Source: Epiperipatus broadwayi (lineage: Eukaryota > Onychophora > Udeonychophora > Euonychophora > Peripatidae). From it: a stretch of DNA of 64,000 bases. Below, piece after piece: positions 1-12,859 of the stretch. The position numbers and the translations under genes were made by a program. Each line of letters opens with the position of its first letter. Within the stretch, counting starts at the first letter, position 1. The stretch lies in assembly GCA_028023455.1 (NCBI GenBank), contig JAQFVV010000031.1:5121237-5185236 (forward strand), read 5' to 3'. A model generated the notes under the pieces. That model made no database searches. It was not told the origin of the DNA and saw nothing but the letters and a program-made list of their open reading frames with translations.

Positions 1-159
1 ATAATTTTTCAGCACTTTTTTTTTTGTTCTGTACACAAGAAAACCATTGCATAATACCTATATGATCTATGAACTTAAATTTATTAATCAGGTTCATAAA
101 ACTTGAGGAACAATAATTTTTCAGCACTTTTTTTTTTGTTCTGTACACAAGAAAACCAT
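1..159. repeat. 47-bp exact direct repeat, period 112
   Basis: Positions 1-47 and 113-159 are identical, each containing a T10 run followed by GTTCTGTACACAAG. The 65 bp between them are unrelated. It adjoins the dead gypsy element that follows, so it may be a local duplication at the edge of that element. The first copy starts at the window boundary and may extend further left. Confidence 0.8.
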
Positions 160-259
160 CGACCATTTTTGTAGCAATGGCATTTTTTTTTCCATTGTGT
201 GCATTGCTTAGTCAAAGAGCCTTTGCACTAATGTTATTATATTTTTATATGGCGGCCAC

Positions 260-2160
260 TTGAAGAATGTCTAACTTCTCATGTCTTTTTTTTATTAATG
301 TATCTATGTGAACATTCAGACTTCTTAACTTTGCTCCTTCCAGGATCAGGTGTTGACATTTGTTCTGAATACAGTTTCAATTTGTAAGGAATAATATTAT
401 CCGTCCCAGGACAATATATGATACGATACTGGAATTTTTGTAAATACAATGCCCACTTTATTAACTTATCATATGTCAGATGACATTTATAAACTCTAAA
501 CACCTATAATCAGTAACTATCATAATCTTTGATCCCAGCAATAAATATTTGTTTGCTAAATGCCTACACAAGTACTAGAGCCTCTCTTTCAGTTGCTGTT
601 TAATTTCTGTCCATTTGGTTTAATGTTCGGCTTAAGAAATATAAAACTTGCAGTGCTTTATCAGAGCTTTCTTGAACTAAAATAGCCTCTAGCCTGACTT
701 TATCAGTTTGTAGTATAAATGGTTTGTTAAAATCTAGGTATGTTAACATTATCACCTCCACAAAATTTTTTTTTTCTCAAATACCTTTGTTTAGTATTCA
801 CTTCATTTCCACCTGTTTTCTTTCTGCAGTAGGCCTAACAAAACTTCAATGTCCATTGAGAAATTTTTGTTAAACCTTTGATAAAGAATTACGTATCCCC
901 AGGAATGATCTAATATGCTTTCTATTTTGCAGTTCAGGGTATTTAGTTATTGCCGTGATCTTCTCTAGGTGAGGTCTCACACTCTCTTTACTAACTAGGT
1001 GATAAAGAAACATTATTTTGTTCTGCAATAGACAGCTTTTTTTAAAGTTAATTGGTAGATATTCCATGGCACTCCTGCAAGAAGCTGGACAAATTCTCTG
1101 GGTGTTCTTGTTATCACAACATCATCCATATAATATATGATAAAATCTTTTACCCTCTTAAACAATATATGATCTAAACAGTGCAGCAACCCAGATTCAC
1201 TATTCTCTAATCCAAATGGAACTCATTGAAAGACTTAGTATAATTTTCATAACGAAATGCTGTATAATTCCAGTCTTCGCTATGTAGTCATTTGGCAATA
1301 GCTAGAGCATAAATCAATTGAAAAAAAATATTTCTTTTCCTGAAATCCTAGCAATAGATCATGAATCCAGAGACATGTCTCAATCAGGGATTGTGATAGT
1401 GTTCAAGTGAAGCACTTCCAAACATAACCTCATAGATCCATCCTTTTTCTTTACAATCACTAAAAGGTTAATGTACAAAGGTAGTTGTTTTTTTTATGAT
1501 TTCCCATTTCTTCCATTTACAATATTTGACTGTTAACCTCGCTCCTATATTTGATTAGGATAGGATATAACCAGCCTTGAAATTGAGTTTCAGCTTAAAG
1601 CTTTATTCGATGAATATAACCTTTGTTGGTACCAGGGTTTGTCACAAACATCTTTATATTGCTGTAACATTTCCTCAGTTCATTTCTTCCAACTAGCATT
1701 GACCATACTGATTTGACTAATTTTCTCTTATCTCTTTGCGTATGTCTTCCATCATATATGTTATACTAGTGGGGGTTTTCTTCTTACGCTTATAAAATGG
1801 AGTCACTTCATTTTTTATTTTCACTTACCTGTCTCAATAATTTATTTTCACCTATGTTTGGTGCATAAAGTCCAATCCTAGTATTGTCTTCGATCAACCT
1901 GTCATTGACAATAATGTGTCTTATGTCCTGAGCCCCCACTTTGATCTCGATATACACCTGTATCAAATCAAGTTTTGCTTTTTTTCCATTTGCCATCATA
2001 ATCTCAGACTTTTTCAAAGGTAAAAACTGTACTTCACTATTTTGGTACTTAATCCAATTTAAAATCCTGCTGAAAATTATTGAGACTTAACTCCCGAATT
2101 AAGCAGCGCCTATATTTCTATATCCTGCATTTTTATTGAAATCACTGGGCATGCATGCCT
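260..2160 (-). pseudogene. Ty3/gypsy-type pol remnant (protease, RT, RNase H), multiply broken
   Basis: Read on the minus strand, pieces of a gypsy-type polyprotein appear in the expected order. The protease region is near 1808-2110; the active-site triad looks like LLNSGV at about 2092-2100, with Asn where Asp is expected. The reverse transcriptase includes the polymerase motif YMDDVVI at about 1112-1132, followed by the thumb/connection stretch HLVSKESVRPHLEKITAI and RSFLGI at 870-1067. The end of RNase H (IKWALYLQKFQYRIIYCPG) is at 279-503. The pieces lie in different frames with many stops, and no integrase follows inside the window. Order and motifs are seen directly; assignment to Ty3/gypsy rests on family knowledge. 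It is a dead LTR-retrotransposon copy. Confidence 0.75.
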
Positions 2161-2640
2161 GTTCTGCCATCATTGGTTTTTTTTTTCATTATCTATGACT
2201 ACATTAAAAAATTTCCTGTTGTCTTTTCTCCTGTTTTCCCAACCAACCTCCTCTATGTCTCCTAAGTCCCATAGTACTTCTTTTCATCTAATCCTTTATT
2301 TATATATCCTGTCAATCTGTTTTGTATTCCCTTAGGTAAGTTTTTTCTTAACCATCTGAATTTATCTGCGATTGAGTTATAGTGTAGTCTATGAGAGTTC
2401 TATTTTGTTTCATAACAAATTGTGCATATTTGCGCATATCCTATCTTTCCCCCTTTGGATTTTTTCTTGTTTGGTAACACAAGAAAATATCTGCAACATA
2501 CTCTGAAATTTTTCGGAGTTTGGTATTTTGTTCTCCAATATCAGGCTGCATCCTCCAAGTGATTGCTTGCTATCATTAGTTTCTCTTTGTTTTATTTTAT
2601 ATATTTCAAAACAGTCCCTTAAATTCAAAGTATTCAAATG
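2160..2640 (-). pseudogene. possible gag-derived stretch of the same gypsy element
   Basis: Directly upstream (minus strand) of the protease remnant, broken open stretches such as LPKGIQNRLTGYINKGLD (about 2280-2340) and a 75-codon piece at 2410-2637 read like the end of a gag capsid region before the protease. No CCHC knuckle can be seen. The assignment rests mainly on position and is weak. Confidence 0.35.
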
Positions 2641-4600
2641 GGCTTTCCTTCCACCTCCCCTTTGATCTTAATTACATGTATAGTCATTTTTTAAAAATTA
2701 AATCTCAAACCCCCCCCCCATCCTATCGTTCCCTTTTACTTAACCCTCAATGTCTCAATTTTCTTTGATTCTACTCCCTTCTCAGATAGATCTCATTGTT
2801 TTTTGAGCCCTACATGTTGGGAAGCCATTTTCTAATTTATAGCGTTTCCATTTTATGAAATGGTACATAATGACCTGTACAGCTAAGCTTACTAAACTGC
2901 AGGACCTGAATGGCTGCTCCAGGGTGCTAATAGTCTAGAACTAGCTTTGAATGCCCATTTTTTGTGTGAACTGACCTAAATCCTAAGTTTTTTTATTTTA
3001 ATTATTTATGTAGCACAGTCACCCAAATTCTCAAGCATCTAATTACTGTACCCAAATATCCATAAACATAAGGCACTAGTACATAATTTATAAAATTCAG
3101 ACACACATACAAGTAAAATTATCAAATCAAACTTTTATTAAGTTCTCTAATAACCTGTGTACTTTGTACCTAAGGGAGTCTTTTTGTCTTTCTTTTTCCT
3201 CAACTTTGCTCCTGATTCTCTTTACATATGTTATTTTTCAATATATAACCTTTGAGTGTTTATTCTTACGAATATGCTGCCACCCCCCACTCCCTATGAA
3301 TTGGCAGAGGTACGAGGTGCACTCAAATAAAAGTACCCTGGCTTAGATGTATATCACTCATTTGATCACTATCTCACTGGATCAACTCAAACTTTTGCTG
3401 TTTGGCTATTCTAAATCAAAAATAAGTATCTCTGCAGCTCTATTATTGACTTAATTACCTATTCTATTCACCGTAACTTTCCAAAATCTTTTCTCTCAGT
3501 TACACAAACATGTGTAGAGGAAAACAAAATATATACAAGACAAATTTTATAAAATATAATATGATTTTAAATTATTATGATTGGATATATATACCAAATG
3601 GCAAGCTCTATTGGGAGAAATGTCAATTTCCAATATATTTTACTATAGGGTATGCATTCACTTAAAGAAACAGTTCATAATTATCCTCTGTTGCAGTGCT
3701 GTTACTGTTATCAGAATTGGTGTCAACCTTCTGTGCCAAACTTAACTGGCGGATATCTGATCACCAAATTCATTCTGAATGAGAGGTTCCTGCATGCTTC
3801 TTGCATGTATCTGGATTGTACCAACTTATAGTGTTTCAACTTTGGCTAACTGGTTGCTGGAAGGAAAGGTACCTACTTTTCCTTCCAGAGCTTATCAATT
3901 CCATGATATCTGGCGCAGCAAAGAAGGCAAGGCTTCCTGGCAAATAAATAGTTCACTTTCAGTAGCCAGTAATCACTAGATTCACTACTATAGAGTTTTT
4001 TCTATGTGTCAATTCTCTTTCAATACTTACTGCTTTCTAATCCATCTCTTCTCACCTTTTTCCCTGTTTTTTTTTTTTTTTTCACAAGGGAAGGTTTTTT
4101 CAATTTATAGTTTTTTTTTTCTACACACACTCCTCTCCAATTTTCTTGATTTCCCTTTGAAATAAGATTCGCATATTTATGGTATTTTTGGAGATGATAA
4201 ACATTAGAAACAGTAAAAAAATATTTTGTCTTTTGTCTCCCAATTTATCGGGTGAATAAAGTAAGATGCAATTAGGACTCATTCATAATATTGTACCACC
4301 ATAAACAAAAAATACCTGCACAAACATTTCACAGTAGATCCTGATTTAAAATTTAGATTTCCCCTCCTCACCTTTTTTTTTTTTTCAAAGCCATCAGTAA
4401 TTAAGCAGGATTTTAAGACTTTTCAAATTTGCATAATCAAAATATATTTCTGCATGAATAATTAGTAGAAAACTTTTAAATCTTGATTATAAGGAAAGAT
4501 GAGACTTTATTTTTTATTTTTTTATTATTATTAATATATAAGATAAGCACACATAACTAAAACCAATAACTTAGAATAATAATAGATCTTCATATGAGAT
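2640..4600. other. no gene seen; AT-rich intergenic/intronic DNA
   Basis: Contains a C9 run at about 2711-2719, long T runs near 4070-4130, and one perfect 11-bp hairpin at 3857-3888 (CTGGAAGGAAA / TTTCCTTCCAG, 10-nt loop). Short ORFs here have no recognisable motif and the composition of random AT-rich DNA. Confidence 0.6.
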
Positions 4601-5580
4601 GGAAAAATACCATCTCAACTTTAAAGTTTTAATAATCCGTCTATTAGCAACTTTTGCTAGTAACACGTCCAATCTAATTCCATTTCAGTCTCAATTTTTT
4701 CAATGATATCAGTTATACCTGTTGTTCTCACCCATGTATTTTGATTTTTGGTCTCTTGTTATCTTAATGTACAATCCTCCATATTTAGGGAGTGATCTGA
4801 AGTCTTTATATTGCTGTTTTATTAAGTGTCCAAGTCTCAGATCCATAAGCACATATATTAAAAATTTTTTTGAACACAAGCACATCTTTTAATATTAGTA
4901 ATGCATATATATTAAAAACTTTTTTTTTTAAATCCATAAACATATTTTCTTTTAATACTAAGTTATTTCAAAGTACTCCATTCAAGTTTAAATCTATGAT
5001 TAATTTCATTTATTATGCTTCCACCTCATCTGACTAAGGTATTTGTTGTTGTTAACTTCTTTTAATTTATGGTTATCAATTTTTATTTTATCCTGAAAAA
5101 AATTATTGAACATTATGTCACTCTTTTTAGCAGAGTTTTTTTTTATTTTATCTGATAACTCTTGAAACATTTTTGAAACTTTGAAGAATTATTTGCAAAA
5201 AAAAAACAACCATATTGTCTATTATAAAATCTAGATGACTTAATTATTTTCAGATACTTATATTCTTTTAGCTTCCCATTTTAGTCGGCAATTTCTTGGA
5301 AAACTGCAATAAAATGTTTGGAGATATGAAATTGTGTATGCACTTTTCTCAATGTTAATCGTTTTAATATCATCGTGCAATCTAATTGTCATTTTTTATA
5401 AGTATTCTTAAGAATGTGACAGTATTCCAAATCTATATCTTAATTCAAAGCTGCAGTCACTGTGAAAATTTAATTTACAAATCCAAAACTTAAATGACAA
5501 TTCGTATTCATTGTTCCTTTCTATAATACTGTGATATACTGTGCTAATACAACTATAAAATTCAGTTTCTTTTAGTTCAT
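4600..5580 (-). pseudogene. 5'-truncated, decayed RTE-like LINE fragment
   Basis: This stretch is a diverged copy of the intact LINE at 44065-47356. Shared runs include AAGTGTCCAAGTCTCAGATC (4826-4845 here, 44452-44471 there), and the two stay collinear from about 4620 to 5550 against about 44260-45190. The part covers the RT palm/thumb to near the C-terminus. Frameshifts and AT drift have destroyed the ORF. The extreme 3' end and the endonuclease half are missing. It shows an older wave of the same LINE family. Confidence 0.8.
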
Positions 5581-6044
5581 CAGAAAGTTATAAATTAGTT
5601 GTATGTTGAATTTATTTATATTCATGTTATAATAGAAAGTATATATTTTTTTAATTTTAAAACATTATAATTAACACTCCTAAGATTTTAATTTTTATAA
5701 TTTAGTAGGGAAAGAAACAAATTATCTGTATTTTCACATCTTGTTTAATTTATCATTTTAGAGAAAATAAAATTAATTAGATTTCTACAATTATTTTTAC
5801 TATATAAAAGAAAATATATTAATTCACAAAAACGTTAATAAAGAATATAAAAAATACATGTTTAAAATAATTGTTTAATAATTTCAATGCATATTCATAG
5901 ATTTGAATTTTAGTTAATATAATTTCTTTATGTTAATTTGTATTGCAACAAACAAAAAAATCACAGAGATATGAAAAAAACAACCAATTTTTTTGTCCTC
6001 TCTATTTTAAAAGATAAAAATATAAATAGTCTTCATTGAAATCT
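5580..6044. other. no gene seen; very AT-rich
   Basis: Over 80 percent A+T by eye, with no ORF, box or repeat of note. Confidence 0.6.
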
Positions 6045-6540
6045 TTCAATTTAAAATAATATGTAAAAAAAAAAAGGATTTTTTTTTTTAAAATAATGCT
6101 TTTATGTAAATATTTGACTAAAAGGTAGATATTTAACAAAGTAATCAATCTCTCACTTGATTTGCCATTCTTGGAAAATATCAGAGATCTTAAGAATCTC
6201 GATTTGTTATAAAACAATTGGAAATTGCAGGAATATTGTCATTTCATGAAAGCATTTGAGGCTTTTTTTTTCATTTTTATGATTTATTTGAGCCTCGTAT
6301 ATTTTTATGAAATGACAATAATCCTGCAATTTCCAATTGTTTTATAACAAGTCTAGATTCTTAAGATCTCTGATATTTTCCAATAATAGCAAATTAACAG
6401 AGGGGATTACTCTGTTATTTTGTACTTTTTAATTGGCTATTTACATAAAAGCATTATTTAAAAAAAAAAAATTTTTTTTTTTTTTACATCTTATTTTTTT
6501 ACCATTTAATTATATTTGCATATTATTTTAAAAAGTGGTT
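6045..6540. mobile_element. large fold-back (inverted repeat) element, about 490 bp
   Basis: Two arms of about 215-240 bp are near-perfect reverse complements. The left arm (about 6045-6262) contains AATAATGCTTTTATGTAAAT (6092) and GGAAATTGCAGGAATATTGT. The right arm (about 6289-6540) contains their complements (ATTTACATAAAAGCATTATT at 6439). The centre is GAGGC...GCCTC around an AT-rich loop. This is the architecture of a fold-back or palindromic MITE. No transposase or target duplication was identified. Confidence 0.85.
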
Positions 6541-8430
6541 AAAACTACAAAAAAAAAAAATTGACAAAAAATTATAATTTAATAATAATACGTGAATATA
6601 AAAAGTATGCCTTCTAACAAACTAAATTTATCATATTTATCATCTACTATATAAAAAATATTTATGTTTTGGTTTTTTAATTAATTAAGCAAATCAATAT
6701 TAACAAAAATTTATTCTACAAATGTAATATTTCCGCTAGCTCACTAGCTAAGAGTTTTCTTGATAAGTGCAAGAACATGAGAGTTTGAGTTCTACATGGG
6801 GACAGATTTTTTTTCATTGTTAATTAAAAAATGTGAACATATTAATAGAAACACAGACAGGGCCAGTTAATATAAAAACATTTTAAAAAGTTACTTTTTG
6901 AATTGGATCTGTAAAGTACTTTTCAACATGTGCATATATATAACAGATGTATATCTGTTTGTAGTGTGCACTATATAAATTAATATAAAATAAATAAGAT
7001 TTTTTTAAAAAAATGTCATTATAAATAATAGAGAGAGCAAATTTATCATGCACATTTAATGTGTGTTCTTTCATTCACATTCACTTAAAAAGTAAAATAT
7101 AATAAATGTATGAATATATTTTTTTAAATAACATGAATAGCAAAATATCAGACTTCCATTGCAGTTAAATATGCTCTAGACAATTTACTTTTTTTTTCAA
7201 TAGCTTTTTGGCAGTCTTGTTATTGGCAGATTATGCCCTTTTCTAGTTCTTTTAATATTTTTAAATTCATATCAACTTCGGAATTCCCTATTTGCTGTTA
7301 CCCATTTCAGATTGTCATTTAGAGTCTTCAAACTAAGCTTTCTGATGCAATATAAGAATAATGTACAGTTCTTTTTTATTGCTTATTATTAAAGGTTTTA
7401 AAACTTTTAGCTTTATGGTTAGAAAATATTTATTATGTAAAATATTTTATACATCAAAATGAATAATGTGTATGGGCTTTCAATGTAAGCTGAAGAAATG
7501 TTATTAATAAATGTGATTACATACAGTGCTGCGAGTTAGAAAAATGGTTTTGCCATATTGTAAAATTTATTAAATTTACAAATTTTAATGTTTTTGCTTT
7601 TTGACATTTTTTTTTTTTTTGGATAGCAAGTAATTGAAAAAGTGGAGATATGGTTTCATTGTTTTTAGTAATCACTGACCCATACAAAAAAATAGATTCT
7701 ATATACTTATGTAATAACAGTATTTATATGTACTGTTTATTTATACATTCTATATAACAAAATATTTATATAATTCTACAAAACTTGTTCTGTTCAAATT
7801 AATATGAAATGGTAACAATAATACTAAAATAAGACTTAAAAGCACTGATCTAGCCTTCAACAGATTTCTGCCAGAATCATAGTGCTAAATCGAACAGCGC
7901 TGTTAATATATATATATATAGTGGCGAAGACCGATATGTAAGTAAGGCCCAATATGTAAATTGAGATTTATAAAATAATAATATCCGACTTACAAAATCT
8001 TTATTAATTTTTTTAGAAATGTGTTTAGAAGAATCTTATGTAATATGTGTACTATAACGAATAAATACATTTTAATATTTTTAAGCTTCCATTATTTGTC
8101 ATTGCTGGAAAATAATCTCTTTTCAATAAAGTAACACACTAGCAAAAACATTTTTATTTATTTTTACAGAAAAATCTTTTTAAATTGAAAAAGATATCTC
8201 TTGTTAACATTTTTGTTATATTTTACAAAATTAACCTAAAAATTTCCCTAATACAAATATAATTTGATACTATTGTATAATCTATTTAATTACTGGTGCT
8301 TTAGAAAAAAAAGTCATGAACAAATTAAGGTTGGTGTTGGTATATATGCTCTACTTGTTAGTGGAGCTATCAGATACACACCAAACTATACTGAATAAAT
8401 TAGTTCATAAATTTTTATTTTTTCATATTA
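6541..8430. other. no gene seen; AT-rich with a weak tRNA-like patch
   Basis: A tRNA-like patch near 6737-6802 (TAGCTCACTAGCTAAGAG, then TTTGAGTTCTACATGG) suggests an old SINE head, but the B box is degenerate. A short (TA)n tract lies at about 7907-7920. A stretch around 7200-7330 is less AT-rich and may be LINE-derived, without a clear motif. No supported ORF. Confidence 0.45.
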
Positions 8431-8900
8431 AAAGAAAAATCAACAACATGGAATATGAAAGCAGTTTAGAGCAAGCATAAGAAATAGTGATCATGTGATG
8501 TTTATAGGCTTAAAACATGTAATATGCTTAAAAACATGAAAATGTTAATAATTTATTTAAAAAACAAGCATGAAATTAATATATTTCTCTATAAACAATG
8601 ATTGAAAAGCAATGTTATAAATAAGCCTCAAGAACATAATGCATACTTTATGCAAACTCCTATCACTGGTTGAAGTAAAACTGTTAATGATTGAACTGTA
8701 GTTGTTTGCTATGAATGAATATTAAACTATAGTGATGAAGACCTGTGTCAACAAAGATCTGAGCCAACTGATGAAATTAAGTTCTGTCAGAAATATATCT
8801 TGGGGATCATTTGCTTTTTACATATGTCTTCATTCATATGTTTTAAGAATGTGTTGAATTTAAGTTTATTATATGTTGAATATACCATGCATGATCAAGA
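8431..8900 (+). repeat. diverged relative of the hammerhead-like repeat family
   Basis: CCAACTGATGA (8764-8774), then GAAATATAT (8790-8798), then GGGGATCATTT align with the repeats at 20.0-21.1 kb and 13.1 kb. As there, CTGATGA and GAAA are separated by exactly 15 nt, but here the 15 nt do not form a stem. A separate stretch AGCATAAGAAATAGTGATCA at about 8475 matches sequence at 20479 just outside the nested inverted-repeat element. Very diverged copy. Confidence 0.45.
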
Positions 8901-9400
8901 AAAAGTGGGAGATGTTAAATGAATAATATTTATGTTGCAATGTAATAAATATTCTCTAAAAGAATTTAAAGTTTATTTCCAAGGTGAAAATTAAATAATA
9001 ATTATATTTAATAAATACTCTTTAGCATTTATTCTAGATTATAATACCAAAATGAGTGCATTCAAATATAAAACAATATATGATAAAATGAACAGTTGTC
9101 CATTCTAGTATTATCTTTAATAAGGTAGTGTAATAAATGCTTATCAAATAGTAGTGTATTTAATTTCTAGTTTTTGTTTTTATCATTGAGGATTTAAATG
9201 CACTACTATCTAATAATCACCAACTATTGGCTTTACAGATGGCACTAGAGGGGAAAATTCTTGATTTATCATATATTGTATCATTTATTATTATAACTGT
9301 GATAATAAATGATAGAAATCTTATATATAAAATCCCTATTTTTTCTGTTGTCTGATTGGTGAATGTATGAATGTTTATCTGATGTCACATGTCAAATTCA
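8901..9400. other. no gene seen
   Basis: AT-rich sequence without ORF or clear repeat. It leads into the tandem array that follows. Confidence 0.6.
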
Positions 9401-9401
9401 C

Positions 9402-9998
9402 AACCACTACATTTATGCGAAGGAAGTAATTCTGCTCGAGGGAAAAATCTGTACATGTGCTTTTAACTACATAGATATAGTATTTAAATCATGAAGAAAA
9501 TGTGATTACGGTACATAAATTCATGCTTGAAATGTGATATTTAGTGAGGGGGGCAAATAGATACTCTAGTATCATATTTAAATTAGTTTTGGTTAGCATA
9601 TTATTACATTTATGCGAAGAAAGTAATTTGAAATAATTCCATCACTGATAATTAATTACAGAAGTATAGTATTTGAGTCACAAAGAAAATGTGATTAAAG
9701 TACATAAATTCATGTTTGAAATATGATATTTAGTGAGAGAAAAAAATAGATGCTATAGTCCTGTATCCCCATTTAGTTTTGGTTTGTGTATTATTTATTC
9801 CATTTATGTGAAGGAATTTCACCATTAATAACAAATGTTTGGAAAAAATTAGTACATGATCTTTTAACTACAGAGGTATAGTATTTAAATCACGAAGAAA
9901 GTGTGATTACAGTACATAAATTCATGTTTGAAATGTGATATTTAGTGAATGAAAAAAAAGCTGGTGCTGTAGTACCATATTTTCATTTATTTTTGGTT
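9402..9998. repeat. tandem array, three units of about 195 bp
   Basis: Units begin at about 9411, 9608 and 9802 with ATTTATGYGAAG and share TAGTATTTAAATCA, AAATGTGATTA, GTACATAAATTCATG and GATATTTAGTGA in the same order. The periods are 197 and 194 bp. Units differ by scattered substitutions and small indels, so the array is not recent. It has no coding capacity and no tRNA-like boxes. Confidence 0.85.
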
Positions 9999-9999
9999 A

Positions 10000-10969
10000 G
10001 CATATAATTGAAGTTGAAACGACTGCCTTTCAGATCAGTGGTACAATTCTTACATTTAAAATTTTTTATTTAATTTACATTAAATCTTAAAAAAAATTTG
10101 TTAAAGCAACCAATTAAAAAAAAACAATGGCCTTTACAAGGCAGGTATATCTGGTAATTATTATAAAAAGCATATTTATTTTTAGTTATTTTCATAATCA
10201 TCATCTACTGGAAATCTTTTAAATTTGGTAAAAGTAAACATCATGTCATGTAGCATCCCAAGATTCATGAATATAAACGTTTGTACTCTGTTTATTAATT
10301 AAGGACTTCTTATTTCTATTTATCAAAATTGCCTCTTTGATTTTTTTTTTTTTTTTATATTCCTCATGAAGGATTATAGTATTTTTCAGGTTGAAATTGG
10401 AAGTTTTTATGTAATCAATGAAAACAGATAATCTTATTAAATCATCATTATTATTATTTATAGATTTATTTTTGAGTACTACTGCTTGATTTACTTAAGT
10501 TTAAGCTTTGCATTTACATGAAATTTGATGTATAATATTACTTTTTTGTTTCAAAAATATTATATTTTTGAATTATTTAACAATCTATTAACATTAGATG
10601 GAACATATAAATGAAACATTATATAATTCTCTATATATTTCTAATACATTTAGCTTGAGCATCTGAAATATATGAAATAGCCATTTTTTATTATTGATTT
10701 CCTGGTTCCTTTAAATTGATATACTTTTTTGATTTATAAAGCATAACAAATTTGTTTATTATTAAATCCAATTTCTATCATCTCTTATAAATTTTTCAAT
10801 GTTTTGTAATTAATTACTTTTATGATGCCATAGTTTCTCATTGTGAAATAAAAAAGATCTAAGATTTGTCATTCTATGCACAATTGATATTTTTGATTTA
10901 CAGTAAAAACATCTTTGTGTAATGGTTTAATTGTTAATTTATAATTTAACAAACCAAAATGATTATATC
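10000..10969. other. no gene seen; AT-rich
   Basis: Only poly-T and poly-A runs and short chance ORFs. Confidence 0.6.
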
Positions 10970-11507
10970 AGGTTCAACTTTTGTTGCCAGATTAATGTTT
11001 TTTAAGCAAAATATTGCAAGATCTAAGCTTTCCCAATTCCCCAACTTATTTAAAATAGCAACAATCCAAGAAGAAAACATCTTGCTATATGTTAACCACT
11101 AGGAGGCTCTTCACTTAGATTTCAAAACTAGGTTCAAAGATATTCTGTCATTGGAAATACTAGACTGAATAATAAACCCATCCACTACTAATGCAGAACT
11201 AAATATAATTTTGTAAGATGAGCTGATAATTACCAACACGAATGAGGATCTCAAGGTACAATTCAAACAAGGTTATCAAAATTTTGGGTGCAACAAGATA
11301 TTTCACCTCTGTACTCCGCTCTATAGACTGTTGTACAAAAGTATTTGCTGGCATTTCCATTGCTTTATTCAGTGTAATTTTAAACCTGCTTCAGAATATA
11401 CATCGATTACATATCACTGAACATGCAGATTTGAGAATGCAACTCACTAATTTAAAACTGAACATAGATAAATTGTTGACAGATCACCAGGTGCACCCAT
11501 CTGATTA
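10970..11507 (+). pseudogene. C-terminal fragment of a dead hAT (ZBED5-like) transposase
   Basis: The plus strand encodes the end of a hAT dimerisation domain in two frames. One frame reads ISPLYSAL, stop, TVVQKYLLAFPLLY (about 11303-11372). After a frameshift, the other reads ITEHADLRMQLTNLKLNIDK through LLTDHQVHPSD to a stop at 11506-11508. In animal hAT/ZBED5-type proteins the second segment is the usual C-terminus. The upstream part (about 10970-11240) is more decayed. No start, no BED finger and no terminal inverted repeats were found nearby. Confidence 0.65.
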
Positions 11508-11508
11508 A

Positions 11509-12379
11509 ATTCAATTTTTCAAGCTAATTTATTTAGTAATTTTATTTTTATAATTCTGATTAAAATCTTTCATTGTTGTAATTTTGTTGATGTTTAATTC
11601 TATCTGAATATGTTGATTTTTTCATTTCATTTTTATGTTTAATAAAATGATTTCAATATTTTGTACTTATTTTGAATTTACATATTTATTTCATAAATGT
11701 CAAAAATTAAAAAAAAGTTACTCATATTTTTTGCTTTAATTTTCTTTGGTCCAGGTTTCGATATAAAATGTTGCACAAGATAATGCCATATTCAGCAGTC
11801 CTTTTATCTTTTTCAATCATTAATTACAAGTGATTAAAATGAAAAGTTTGATATCTAGTGAAATATTTAATATCAAGTATTGTACAAATTTATTAATTTG
11901 AGTAAGATTCTGATAAAGAGGTCTGCGACTGTCAAAAGTTTGGGAACTTGATCTATACAATTTACACATATATCTTATATCATCTTAAAATATTCGTTAA
12001 TGAAGTGATATAAATAATATATTTTCAAATAATGATAAAAAAAAATAAAAATTAAAATGCCAATGCTTAACATTTACAAATTATATTACTATTTTAGTAA
12101 GGTCTTCTACATATATTTATAAATCAATAAATTCTTATCACAAATTGGTTCAAAAGAATTTAATAAGCTTATCACTGAAGGTCTATTTCTGATCTTAATT
12201 CTTACAATGTATCTATTGGGTAATTTTAAGGTGAGTGTTTCAAATTTTCACTTCATTTGTTGCTGATCTATGTGGACAAGATAAGAACAGGTGATTAGAA
12301 AACTCTGTTTCTGGACTTCTTGATGATTTTCTGAAATCGGTAAGACTACATGTTGAATATATTATAATAGTCGGACATA
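11509..12379. other. no gene seen; AT-rich
   Basis: Featureless AT-rich spacer between two hAT relics. Confidence 0.55.
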
Positions 12380-12859
12380 AATAAAAACAAAAATTATCTA
12401 AATCTAGTAGTGGAAAATTGCAAAGTTGGTGAATAAAAGAATATGACATGATTAAAAAGGGCAATAAAATGGTTTGTGTTTTTGTTTCAGAATAGTAATG
12501 TGCAGAACCTTGGAAAATAAATATATAATCGTCAAACATGGAAAATCTTTTAGCAGTGATGAATATCTAAAAAAAAAAAAGCATGATTAATATGTGCATC
12601 AGTCTTTGAAGATTTTGAAAATAAAGAAAAAAAATATTTAAAGAATAAAAAATATGCCTTTGGCTAGAAAAACAATAAAATAGTTTTGGAAATGGCTAAA
12701 AATATAATTCATCAGTAAAAAGTAGAAACAAATCTTCTATTATCATTTGTTTTTATCTTGATGAGACAAATGATTTAATTGAATAAGCTTGTGAATCTGT
12801 CTTTATTTGTTATTGTGTTGTGAACAATATCAAGGAAGAATTAATTAGTTTATCATATT

